From: Sordaria brevicollis
Lineage: Eukaryota > Ascomycota > Sordariomycetes > Sordariales > Sordariaceae
NCBI GenBank assembly: GCA_033439795.1
Contig: JAUTDP010000012.1
Coordinates: forward strand, 434,001 to 498,000
DNA length: 64,000 bases
Reading direction: 5' to 3'
The position numbers and the translations under genes were made by a program. The notes below the pieces were generated by a model, which ran no database searches, had not been told where the DNA came from, and was given only the letters and a program-made list of their open reading frames with translations. Below are positions 45,501 through 55,975 of the stretch, in pieces (positions within the stretch are counted from its first letter, which is position 1; every line of letters starts with the position of its first letter).

Positions 45501-48330
45501 TAAAAGTATACCGATTATATATTATAGAGAATTTGGATAAAAGCTTTATTAAAAGTAGTTCGGCTCTATAGGCTACTTCTATCCTCTTTATACTTAAAAT
45601 TAATAATAAATTTCGCTTTTACATAAATTACCGGAAATTAAATAAAATTATTCGAAAGGACTGCTATCCGTTACTATTTATCGAAAAAACTTTAGCCCAT
45701 ATTATTAGAGTAAAAATTTTTACTAAAATTAATATCCGCTAAGCCTTTTATCGAATTCGTATATACCTAGACGATGAGGAATTTACAACGTTCTATACCT
45801 AATATAAGGTATATAAATATAAAGTATTACCCTTTAAATTAATTAATAGTCCGTCTACATTTTAAAAATATATTAACAACACTCTAATAAGGTATTTAAA
45901 TAACTTTTATAACGCTTATATTAATAATATCCTAATCTACTTTAATAACGAAAAAGAATACGAAATCTACGTTAAAAAAATATTAAAAAGGCTTCGCTAG
46001 GCCAGATTGCAAACAAATTTGGATAAATATAAATTTTATATTATAAAAACGAAGTTTCTTAGCTTTATTATCGGAATTAATAAGATTTTAATAAACTCGG
46101 CGAAAATCTAAGTAGTAAAAGAATAAAAAGAGCCGTCGACGGTCAAAGGGGTCCAATTTTTCTTAAATTTCTACAACTTTTACCACAAATTTATAAAAGA
46201 ATATAGGAAGATCTCAAAACTATTAATAACCCTAATAAAAAAGGGAGAAGCGTTTAATTAGACTACAGAATATCAAATAGCATTCAATTCTTTAAAATAA
46301 TACCTAATTAACGTACTAATACTCATTCACTTTAATTTCGAAAAAGAAATAAAACTAAAAACGGATACGTTAAATAGGGTATTAATTAACGTCCTATCCC
46401 AAAAATACGAAGATAAATAGCACCCTATTACTTATTTTTCGGAAATAATATAGGGAATAAAATATAATTATCTAATATATAATAAAGAAATATTTACTAT
46501 TATAAGAATTTTAATATATTAGCGCTCGGAATTTATCGGACTCTAATAGACCGAACCCTTTATAATTATTACAGACTATAAAGTATTAAAATACTTTAAT
46601 ACCAAACGCCTATTAAACGTATAATAAACTGCGTAAATATAGTCGTTATTTTAATATAATTTCTTAATTACCTATCGACTTAATAAAAATAACGCTATAA
46701 TTAACGCCTTATTTTAGAAATCGGAAAACGTTAAAGATTAGAAAGAGAGGAAGGAATTATAATATATAATACGCCTCTTCAAACTTATAAGGGAGGGGGA
46801 GGACACAGTCCGTATTTATATATTAGACGTAATAAATATTCTTAAAATAACGATTAATTACGAATTCGTTTATTAATTACTAGAAGTTAATAAAACGGAT
46901 ATTTTATTAGAAGAATATCGGGAAAAGGTTCGGAGGGGAGAGTTAGACTTTATATTATTATAAGAATAATTACTATTATTCTACGGCCGCCTCGTAATCC
47001 TAGAGGGCACTTTAAGAACTAGAGCGATTTAAAATTATTACGATATATTAGTAATAATCTACCCTAGAAGAAATAAATTATAGAAATTAATTATAGTTTA
47101 ATATTAATAGCCCGGTTTAATTAGGGACGTAAATCGTTACGTAATAAACTATATAATCTATTATACTTCTAAGTATCCTCGGGGCAAAATACCGGGAATA
47201 TTCTAAAGTATTAAAGTACTTAAAAGGATTTAGAACCGTTTAATTATAAATTTTAAAAAAATACTTATAAATAAATATAATTACGACAATTTAATAAGTA
47301 TAATCGACCTTTTATTAAAAGCCACTTAGTTATTCCCTTATAAATCAACGATTATAGGTAAGGAAGCTTATAAACTGTATTATAAAGGACTATTCCGCAT
47401 TTTCGGCCTACTTAAGGAATTTATTAATAATAAAAGACTATAATTTCAATTAGACTTTTTATAAGAATTAGCCTCTTTAATCGGGATTAAATAATCGTTA
47501 GCTTCGGTTAAATATTCTTAAATATTAAAATAAATTAAGAACTTTTATAAATAAATCGATTAAAAACTTTATTTATATATTAATTATAATTAAAATAATT
47601 GGTTAAAAATAATCCCGGCCTTAAATTACGTATAAAATAGTCTATTACAGGATAGTATTAATTTCCAACCCTATAAGATTTTATTTAGATTCCCGATACT
47701 TACTTTTTTGGATTAGAAATCGATAACGAGCTTAGAAGGTATACCTTCTATAGAACGTTTAAACCGATAAAACGCTAAAAATGCCGTTAGGAAAATTAAA
47801 CGATATATAAATTATATTAAGAAGTATATCGAAATAATATAACGAAAATAGGCTATTTAAGCAAATAAGAAACGTTATAAACCGGACTTCGATATAGGAG
47901 ATTGGGTTTTCATTATTAAAAAAAGCTAATTAACCGACTATCCGAATAATAAATTAGATTTTCCTTTAATAAAATAACATTTCCCTATTATAGGTAGGAA
48001 AAGTATTACTTTCTTAATTAAATTACCTTCGTTATAGAAAATATCCAACCAATTCCCGCCGGATAAATTAAAGAAGTTTCCGAATAACCTATTATTTAGC
48101 TAAGCACCGGAAAACCCGTCGGGAGAGGTAATATTTAAGGAAGAAGAGTACAAAGTAAATAAAATTACAATTTTAAAAGTAGACCGGGGTAAGCTATTCT
48201 ATTAGGTTAAATAGAATAGATGGGACCTAAACCCAAAATAGTACCCTACCCGAAATTTTAAGAACGCGGCAATTAAATTAAAAGAGTATTATAATGCTTA
48301 CTCGGAAGTAGCCGGCCCTCCTTAACGGTT
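42600..48330 (+). pseudogene. gag-pol relic with chromodomain (many stops)
   Basis: No intact frame. Traces, all on the plus strand: at 44004-44048 a gag zinc-knuckle pattern in which Cys and His positions now read Tyr and an Asp reads Asn. Near 45640-45685 is the reverse transcriptase block KIIRKDCYPLL. At 45917-45940 is YINNILIY, the polymerase active-site motif with both Asp changed to Asn. Near 46158-46200 is FLKFYNFYHKFI at the RT/RNase H boundary, and near 48220-48310 a WDLNP ... NFKNA ... KEYYNAY ... AGPP segment like the end of an integrase chromodomain. All listed changes are C-to-T or G-to-A. The integrase catalytic core was not traced residue by residue. Confidence 0.8.
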
Positions 48331-48471
48331 ATAAAATTGGATTATAGCGGTATCGCGGAATAAAGAAGTATTAAAGTACGAGGAGGATAATTTACTAATG
48401 TAAATAAGTAATAAAAAATTAAGAAGGAGGAAGTAATTATAATATTAGAAAGATTCGAAGCGAGTCTTTTC

Positions 48472-48485
48472 AAAGGGGGGGGTAA
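48472..48485 (+). other. Polypurine tract of the LTR element
   Basis: AAAGGGGGGGG followed by TAA immediately before the 3' LTR, the expected plus-strand priming site. Its G-run is intact, as RIP rarely acts on GpG. Confidence 0.7.
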
Positions 48486-48771
48486 TATAACGGCACGGCT
48501 TACCCGCTAGTTACCTGATTTGTTATATGTCGCGAGGTTGGACTTAGTCGAACTATAGGTTTATTGTCGTAAATTACTTATTTATGCCAGGGAATACCGC
48601 ACTACTATTCACCCATATAACGCATTTACTTTATAGAACGTAAGGCCTATATCTTTCCGCCTACGCTTCTATTCTTATACGATTAGTTTTCCTTTTCTCT
48701 TCATCTTACGATTTTCTATCAATTAAGGATTATTGTTGTTTTATTACAAGCGCTTCCTTTTTGCCGTAACA
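48486..48771 (+). repeat. 3' LTR
   Basis: 286 bp, collinear with the 5' LTR without indels that I could see. Differences are transitions only. The inner half is the more mutated (TATAACGG for TGTGACGG), the outer half the less mutated (ends GTAACA). Confidence 0.9.
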
Positions 48772-48940
48772 AATAGAAACCTCAGAATACGTCGCAACTA
48801 TTAATTGAGACAAAAAAAAAGCAAAAGCATAGTTATAATAGCACATTCTACTTATCGAGCTTTTTTTTGGTTGCATTTTCTAGTCGTTTTTCGGACACTT
48901 AAAATTCGATACCAAAAACTGCACCTCTAACCCTGGTTTG

Positions 48941-49003
48941 GCCCTTTTACTGGTGTGGCCGTTGTACTGGTGAGCACCCACTTTAGTGGGGGCGTGGCAC
49001 GGG
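48941..49003 (-). repeat. Right terminal inverted repeat, 63 bp
   Basis: Reverse complement of the left repeat, no mismatch seen; followed by TA (49004-49005). Confidence 0.9.
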
Positions 49004-49631
49004 TAGCTGGCCTGAGCTCCCTTCGAATTGTTTACATACTTGTTTGTGACCCCTCCCCCTCAATGCAATGTGTTTTGTCTCGCCAACTTCCCAACTTTCT
49101 CCCTCTATCAACCTTCCCATTTCTCTCTGGATGTTCGCTCCAAGAGGATTGAATGGCTTCAGTATCATTGCACTGCTAAGTTGCCCAAGCCCTCCCCAAT
49201 CCCAATGCCTCGGCTCACAGCATCCCTTGCACAACAGTTGACGGATGATAACGAACTGTCCTGGATGCACCTTCCTTGAAAATCACACGCTGTTTCAAGT
49301 CAAAAAGACATAACTCCCTTGTCTATCAAATGGGCGCAAAATCCCCACTTGCCGTCGTTGTTTCTGGAATCGATCGAAGCTCAGCCTACACAGGGCAGTT
49401 GGACTGCGCCTCCATCACTGGTCAGCACAACCAACACGAATCAAGTCTTCCGTGATTTCCGCGTATACAATTCACCATGGCAACAGCTTCTCCAAAACAC
49501 GACTTTTGCAAGTTCGTGCAACCACCATTGCCGTCAGTTGAGCACGGGACCGGAAACACCAAGTTTCACATTTTTAGTGAGGGATGAGAATTATCGCTGA
49601 GACACAGACTTCATCACGTTAATTCGCCAAG
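49004..49631. other. Intergenic
   Basis: Normal base composition resumes right after the inverted-repeat element. No credible exon; presumably promoter of the dioxygenase gene. Confidence 0.5.
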
Positions 49632-50618
49632 ATGTTGTCATATGCTGTCGCTTTAATCGGCATTCTCATTGTCTTCAACAGCCCCATCAACAACCTTCTG
49701 TTCTCTGGTGTAAACAACCAAAACCAGCAATGTCCCAACCAGATCCCACAAATCCGGCGTATCCCGCTTCCAAAATTGAGTCTTAAAGAGGACCTCATCG
49801 CATTAGAAGGCAACTCATCATCATTACAATGCATGCCCCACACTCCAGCTCCGATAGTCCACGTCTACTCCAGGGAACCATTGGTTCTTTACATTGAGAA
49901 CTTCCTAAGTCTTGACGAGCGACACCATTTGTTTGATATTAGGTGGGTTAATCGAGAGCTATATCAACCACTCAAATCTATTCGAATGCGAGACATTTGG
50001 CCAGGACCCACTCACTAACACCTCACCAGCGAACCTCTCTTCGAACCATCCACCACCACCAACGACGGCGGCCAAACCACCCACCGCAACACCACAGTCC
50101 GCGACTCCGAAGTGGCCGTGATCCCCCGCACCGAGTCCGTGCGGTGCATCGAGAACCGCGCCCGCGAGATCCAAGGCTGGCGGGACGACGTCTTCATCGA
50201 GAGGCTGCGCACCCAGCGGTACCGCCAAGGCGGTCATTACAACCACCACTTTGATTGGAGTTCAAACCGTGGCGGCTGGGGCCGTGTTAGCAGCTTTATG
50301 GTCTGGGTTGATGACGGTGATGGAAGTCTGGTGGGTGGCGGGACTGAGTTCCCCAGGATGAAGAGACGGAAGGATGAGAGGTGGTGCGCTTTTGTTGAAT
50401 GTCCTGACAAGACTGCCACGGGAAATGAGGATGGACAAAAGCCGGAAGACAAGTTGGGCGTGACTTTCAAGGTTATTCCGGGCAATGCTATCTATTGGGA
50501 GAATTTCCGGTCGGATGGCACTGGAAGAGGATGGGATGAGGTGTGGCATGCTGGTTTGCCGGTCCAGAAGGGGATCAAGGTTGGGTTGAATATTTGGAGC
50601 ACGGGGTATATTGAGTAG
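49632..50618 (+). CDS. Prolyl 4-hydroxylase-like 2-oxoglutarate/Fe(II) dioxygenase
   Basis: Exons 49632-49942 and 50030-50618 (branch CTAAC, acceptor CACCAG), joined in phase 2; 299 residues. A hydrophobic N-terminal segment (AVALIGILIVFNSPI, about 5-20) acts as signal peptide or signal anchor. Domain blocks: REPLVLYIENFLSLDERHHLF, then SEVAVIPRTESVRCIENRAREIQGW, the iron motif HFD (H177, D179) within YNHHFDW, and the distal iron His in EVWHAGLPV (H277), followed by the 2-oxoglutarate-binding Lys in KKGIKVGLNIW-like context (G-I-K-V-G-L). GGGTEFP is a further family block. The complete metal set suggests an active enzyme, probably in the secretory pathway; the substrate is unknown. It lies 0.6 kb from the transposon block yet shows no RIP-like decay. 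Confidence 0.88.
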
Positions 50619-52179
50619 CTGAAGCTCATAGGACTAGGAGATGTCCACGAAGGCGACGAAATACTTCTGCGAGTTGACGAGAATACACGGCACGAACAAG
50701 ACAGCCTGCCCGATCACATATGCCCACGAGCCTCGACGACAGCCTCGTTTGCATCCCGAACTGATACAACACAGGTCGCACAACCTCACTCTTTGAATCT
50801 TCAGAAGTTGCCTGCTTCTAGCGCCACGCCTTGTTTCATGCACCGAAAGCAAAGAAGGTGCCACCATCATCGTCACGTCGCATCATGGGCACGAAGCATC
50901 CAAGACCGGCGAGGCTCTTTAGTCGCTAAGACACACAAAGTTACCCTTATCTTCACGGCGTTGATGTTGCTCTTCACATCGGAAGGCCTCGGAAATACTT
51001 TTGGATCACATGAACTTTCCTCTAATGTTCAACGACAAACTGTACCTGGCATTGGTCAGACTTCCTTGGTCTAGGCCCCCAAGCAAACGATCAACAGTGC
51101 ACGGCATTGCTGATCGCGGCTGAAGCTTCTTCCAACTACCACCCATTCGATTTTGGGATATTAATAGACAACAACGAAGCTCGTCAATCTGTTCACCCCA
51201 AAGCTTCCGAAGAGGACATCACGAGGCCGAAAAAGTGACGGACAAGGCGGCTAAAATCGCAGTTCTACCTGCTCGTCGCCAGAACTCAGGATGTCTTCTT
51301 CACCATCCGAAGATTTCGAGACCAATGCCACGTTCTCAGTGTAAGGTACAACGCAATATCGACTCGAACGCATTGTATTACCCCAATTCACCATTCCAGG
51401 TTCATGAAATCGTCTACGTAACATGTGACAACATGTTCAAAAGCCTTGAAAGCAAATGTTTCTCGAAGAAACACACACACACACTCGCGCCTATGCAGTG
51501 ACCCATCCGCATCTACACAATCACATCTGTCGTGCTGCCCGAGCGTAAGATGCTGCCTTGGAGTCAACCCTGGACGACAACGTGGCCTTCATGCAACTTT
51601 CGAACCGAGGTTGCCAAACATACGTATTACATCAGGCGAGGAAGCGGTAATGCGGTTAGGTATCACGACAGACATGATCCGTCAGTATATGAGGCAACTA
51701 CCCGGATTCCGGAGACGGGGTGACACTGCTTGCAGTGAGGAAGTCAACGCTGAGGAGTGGCACAACATGTGATTTAAACTTCGAATCCGTCTCCACCCGA
51801 GACCGGCGTCAGATTTTCCATCTTGTGTTAGTTCGGTTAGAACGTGTTCTGAGACACTGGAGCGCAGGATGGAGTTCGAGGTTAAGGTCAAACCCAGACT
51901 CTGGGTCAAATTGGTATAGAAAGCAAAAAAACAGGTTGCGCACATCATTAACCCAGCCACACTTCAACTGGCTAGGAATGAGTTTGGTATGGTATCCCCC
52001 TGCCCAAAACGCCATGAAAGCAAAAACCCCAAAGTTCAGAAGGAAGACAAAAGGACTGAGAAAACAGGTCGTAAAACAACAAAACTGAAGTGTCGTCAAA
52101 TAACGAAGTGAACACATGAAGCCCAGAACATTCGCATAGAACACTGGCCTATCCCCAATCCTTCCACCCTCACAAACAA
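50619..52179. other. Intergenic, 1.6 kb
   Basis: No coding frame with convincing character on either strand; the frames at 51425-51772 and 51809-52183 are short and without motifs. A short CA repeat (about 51469-51484) is present. Lies between convergent genes. Confidence 0.45.
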
Positions 52180-54699
52180 TCACTCCTTTGCCTTTATATC
52201 ACGCTTCCAGTGCGGGCCGCCACTTTGAGCCTGTTCATGGCCATGGCGGTTCCAATGGTTAAGATGCTGCTGATGGTGGTGATTGATGTGCGGTTGTGAT
52301 AGGTGTGGCATCGATATGCCGTGGTTGAGTGGATGAACACCAAATCCCGGCGGCCGCAACGACGACGGCGGTGGCGGCGGAGGAATATGTTGCATCCTCA
52401 TAGACATCGGCAGCGTTGGCGGTAGCGTCGGCGGCAACGTTGGTGGCGGAGGAGGAGGAGGAGGAGGTACCGTCCCAGGATATGCAGTACCTATCGGATT
52501 CGTAACTGAACCGATCTGTCCCGGTCCATGATATATCTGCCCACAGATACCACTGGCAGCAGGCTTCTTCTCCTCCTCAAAACCCACCTCAACCTCCACC
52601 TCAAACCTCGCCACTTTATCCTGATCAAACAAAAACTCAACAGATGTACACTCCTCAAACCTGCTGATATCAACCACCTTCCTTTCCTTTTTTCCCTCCT
52701 TACCCCCTCCAATATCGGGGCCACTGTTGCCCAAAACTGCCTTGACAGATTTGATCTTCGTAGCAGTCACAATCCGCACTTCCCTTTCTTCGGCTCGTTC
52801 TTCTTCCCTTGAGCCATTACCAAGAGCTGTCACGGTAGGTCTATGCATGTGAAAATGCCCTGTGATAGCGCCGTAGATTGTAGACCGGGAGATGTTGGGG
52901 AGAGAGCGGAGGATGGTGACCTGCGAGGGGGAGACAATATGGGAGGGGAACATGATGGTTATCAGGGCTGGTAGTTGGGGGGTGTTGAATTTACCGCTGT
53001 GGGAGGAACTGGAAGAGGAGGAGGAGGAGACGGTGCTTGATGCGGAGAGGGGGGAGGGGGGTGAGGTGCTTGGTGTTATGGTGATTGTTGCTGAGGAAGA
53101 TGAGGATGTCGAAGATGAGGTGGGTATATGAAGCGCTGCGGGAGGAGGAGGGGGCGGTGGTGGCGGCGGTGGTGGAGGAATGACACCAGCGGTAGGATAC
53201 GGAACAGATCGTTGAACGTGCCACGGCGCGGAACCGTTATAATGGCTTACTCCTCGAGTCATATGTGGAAAGGGCGGGGGAGGAGGCGGCAGCGGCAGCG
53301 GTCCGTGATGCTGATGTTGGGTTATCTTTGATAGAGAATCTTCTACTTTGGAAGAGCTTCCGGATACGGCTTCATGAACGGTAGAAGATGATGGAAGACC
53401 TATGGTAGCTGGAAGTGTCCGCTCAGGAAGTGACACATGGCTGATACCAGTCGCCAAGTGCTGGTTCATCGGGTTTATCACTTGTTGTCCGTGATAGCTC
53501 GTCATTTGCGGCTGGAAATAGCTGTGCTGGTAATGAGTTGGTCCATGAGCTTCACTTGCAGCTCCTGAAGTAGAAAAGGTGGTTGCTAGCGGTGGTGGCG
53601 GCGGCGGCGGCGGCGGTGGAGGAGGAGGTACATGGCTTGATGACACTCCATGACCAAACCCACGATTGAACCCCGTGTTCCGAGTCGGCCATCCAGGTGG
53701 TGGAGGTGGTAGAGGAGGAGGGTTTGCACCGTGCACAGCAGCCATGCGATTATGGTATGGCATATTAACACGCTTAGCAGATGCTGATAGTGGCCCTGGT
53801 ACAGACGGAGCAGTGTATGTTGAAGGACCTGGCTTAAAACGAAGATATGAACGTTGACCGCCGGACAAGGTTGGGCTTCTTGAGCCTGAGCGTGACCGTT
53901 CCGAGTCGGACCCAGAGCCGGTTGATGGTAAACTCGACCGACGGCGTCCGCGAGATTGGGAATGGGAACGGGAACGGCTGTCGTCGCGAGAGCTTAATGA
54001 TACCGAACGCCATCGGAGGGATCTTCCTCGTTGTTGGGGTCTTCTGGACTCTCTAGCTCCATGTCCGTGGGGAACACTCTTCCCCTTATCCCTCCTCTTC
54101 TTGTTGGAATTGCAGCAGGGCAAGGTGCATATAGACGTTGTGACCAATTTGTCGTCGCGCTCTTGGTTATTATCAGGTCCGGTTACACATTTGTTCAGCG
54201 TGTGGGAATCCTTGGTAGCTTTTGACTGGTCCTTGGTCCCAGGTACGACAGAGAAGCCGCTAGCTTGGATATAGTTCTGGACCGATTCCGCTGACTTGAC
54301 CATCAACGAGTGCAGAGCCCAGTAGATAGTCGGTCCGGTCTCGACAAGGAGCGGACCCCTGAAGTCGTTCTTGGTCTGTAGCACCACGGCTTTGAATTGG
54401 CCTGCTTCTTTGACGACGATGAGGGAGAGATGAGTGTCCGTGGTGCAGAGGAACCTGCAGTTCTCTGGAATACGGTTAGTATTTGGTTTCTTTACAAAAA
54501 TGCTGGAAATTTTGAGATCTTCGAGGTTTGGAGAAAGACTTGATCGTGAACCAGCTGAATAGTGATACTCACCCAGAATCAACCCCTCCAGGCCAGGTAT
54601 AGGAAACGGGTCAGTAACGGGCGCCATCGTGGGGTCATTGATCTGGTCAGCTATGTCAGAAGACGGAGAGGAATTCGGGTCAATCGAGGGAACTAGCAT
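52180..54699 (-). CDS. Proline-rich low-complexity protein of unknown function
   Basis: Exons (minus): 54699-54573 and 54464-52180; the 108-nt intron has GTGAGT, TACTAAC and CAG and is a multiple of three without stops. 803 residues. The first ATG in the frame is at 54699. The N-terminal part (about 30-130) looks folded: CRFLCTTDTHLSLIVVKEAGQFKAVVLQ, then GPTIYWALHSLMVKSAESVQNYIQ. It is followed by an Arg/Ser-rich segment (SRDDSRSRSHSQSRGRRRS) and several blocks of 6-11 consecutive prolines. A second ordered stretch (ALITIMFPSHIVSPSQVTILR ... VEFLFDQDKVARFEVEVEV) sits near 560-690. Poly-Pro blocks could bind profilin, SH3 or WW domains. I do not recognise the family. Confidence 0.65.
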   Translation of the reverse strand: MLVPSIDPNSSPSSDIADQINDPTMAPVTDPFPIPGLEGLILGEYHYSAGSRSSLSPNLEDLKISSIFVKKPNTNRIPENCRFLCTTDTHLSLIVVKEAGQFKAVVLQTKNDFRGPLLVETGPTIYWALHSLMVKSAESVQNYIQASGFSVVPGTKDQSKATKDSHTLNKCVTGPDNNQERDDKLVTTSICTLPCCNSNKKRRDKGKSVPHGHGARESRRPQQRGRSLRWRSVSLSSRDDSRSRSHSQSRGRRRSSLPSTGSGSDSERSRSGSRSPTLSGGQRSYLRFKPGPSTYTAPSVPGPLSASAKRVNMPYHNRMAAVHGANPPPLPPPPPGWPTRNTGFNRGFGHGVSSSHVPPPPPPPPPPPPPLATTFSTSGAASEAHGPTHYQHSYFQPQMTSYHGQQVINPMNQHLATGISHVSLPERTLPATIGLPSSSTVHEAVSGSSSKVEDSLSKITQHQHHGPLPLPPPPPPFPHMTRGVSHYNGSAPWHVQRSVPYPTAGVIPPPPPPPPPPPPPAALHIPTSSSTSSSSSATITITPSTSPPSPLSASSTVSSSSSSSSSHSGKFNTPQLPALITIMFPSHIVSPSQVTILRSLPNISRSTIYGAITGHFHMHRPTVTALGNGSREEERAEEREVRIVTATKIKSVKAVLGNSGPDIGGGKEGKKERKVVDISRFEECTSVEFLFDQDKVARFEVEVEVGFEEEKKPAASGICGQIYHGPGQIGSVTNPIGTAYPGTVPPPPPPPPPTLPPTLPPTLPMSMRMQHIPPPPPPSSLRPPGFGVHPLNHGISMPHLSQPHINHHHQQHLNHWNRHGHEQAQSGGPHWKRDIKAKE

Positions 54700-55975
54700 T
54701 CGAGGATGGGTGTTGTGCAATTTGTGTAGAGAGTGCTAGGTAGGGTAAAAGAGGTTGCCTTTGAGAGACGTTCATTCCCAAGAGGAAGAGAAACGTATTT
54801 ATATCGATTTCCATGTGTCTAGCCCGGTGTCTGGCTCGAGTGCCAGCAGGGAAAGCAACAAACGAGTCATCCATGGCTAACAAGGAGCTTCCAAAGAATA
54901 AACCAGAACCTGACACAACAGATATTACACCAAATTGTTCTGGGCAAAAGTGAGGCTACGATTCCATGTTCATGCATGCTTGCCGTCACCGCACTGCACT
55001 TCCAACACAGCCGCCTTGCACGGTAGTGATCATGGGTTAGGTTGGATAACCCACCGAAGACAGCAAGGCATACACTAGATGCCTGCTGATGTAAGGGCGG
55101 CCTATAAGTGCATGTAAATACTATCCGTATCGGTAACGGAGCGCATAAGTGAGGCCAGGGGTGTGGTAGCAAGCGGTTGATGGTCAAGGCTATCGGGATA
55201 CCGAAACGAGTTGGATAGCCTTGGGGCCAGGAGACCGGACAGCGTGTAATCTGGAAAGACACATGTCGAGTTTAGGCAACACAGTTGATGTTCCACTTAA
55301 CTGCCCAGTGATGATTCTTTGTCAGACTTCGTGTTTCCGTAGGTAGCTTATGTGAACTTGACCGGTACCGATTGATGTTGGCAAGACCCCGAGGATGGTT
55401 TCTGTTGGTTGTGCAGGATTCGGAGCTGTGTTAGGTAGGAGCCTTGGAATCTGGGTATGGGTTGTTATTGATACATTGATAGACATGGGGAGAAATGCAT
55501 GGCTCTCTTCCACTTACTACTAAACAGAAGCGACAGACATGTACCCGGCAACACTGCAGGTAATATTGACATGCCTCATATGGAGGCACAAGTTGCTGGC
55601 CGACTTTGTCTAACGTTGACCAGATAGAACGATCCAGGATCTCAGGAGCCACGCAGTCGAACCATGTTTGTCTCACTAGTTCGTGCTTCCCGAAGGGCGG
55701 GAAGACGATAACTTGGAATTGAACCCGTGATGAAAGCAAAGACAAGTTTGGAACAACAGCGCAGATTGGGCGTAAAACACAAGCAACGAACGCGACCAAT
55801 TTAATTTACGCTTGTGATAGCCTAAACCCAATACCCGCCTGAACATCAAAGACACCAAGCGATGAACGAGTATACAGCTTATATTGAAATGTTACAAAAA
55901 TTTCAACCAAAGAGCCTCCCTTACCAACCCATCCTTTTAACTGTCCAAACAAGAACCTGCTGACGAAACGTAGAC
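54700..55975. other. Intergenic, 1.3 kb
   Basis: Promoter side of the proline-rich gene and 3' flank of Nup82. No gene recognised. Confidence 0.5.

Larger units (their letters stand above)
41881..48771 (+). mobile_element. RIP-degraded Ty3/gypsy-type LTR retrotransposon
   Basis: 6.9 kb bounded by two 286-bp direct repeats that begin TG (TA in the 3' copy) and end CA (TA in the 5' copy). The 5-bp target duplication AATAG is present at 41876-41880 and 48772-48776. A purine tract (AAAGGGGGGGG) sits just before the 3' LTR. Relics of gag zink knuckle, reverse transcriptase, RNase H and a terminal chromodomain follow in the order expected for a chromovirus. Interior DNA is very AT-rich, with CpA/TpG almost missing while CpG persists, as produced by RIP. 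Stops occur in every frame, so it is dead. No tRNA primer-binding site is recognisable after the 5' LTR. Confidence 0.92.
41772..49003. mobile_element. MITE-like inverted-repeat element split by an LTR retrotransposon
   Basis: Two perfect 63-bp inverted copies (41772-41834 and 48941-49003) bound this block, each flanked outside by TA. A shorter inner match (GGGTTA-A/G-AGGTGC) extends the pairing imperfectly to about 80 bp. Taking out the LTR element and one target copy leaves about 336 bp with no coding capacity, the size of a non-autonomous miniature inverted-repeat element. TA flanks suggest a Tc1/mariner-type target duplication, but two bases are weak proof. Each inverted repeat contains two back-to-back small palindromes (CCCACT/AGTGGG and GGTG/CACC). 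Confidence 0.75.

Noticed and set aside
41760..49010. CRISPR array or bacterial insertion sequence
   Set aside because: The repeats are terminal only, with LTR structure and a retroelement interior; no spaced array of repeats is present.
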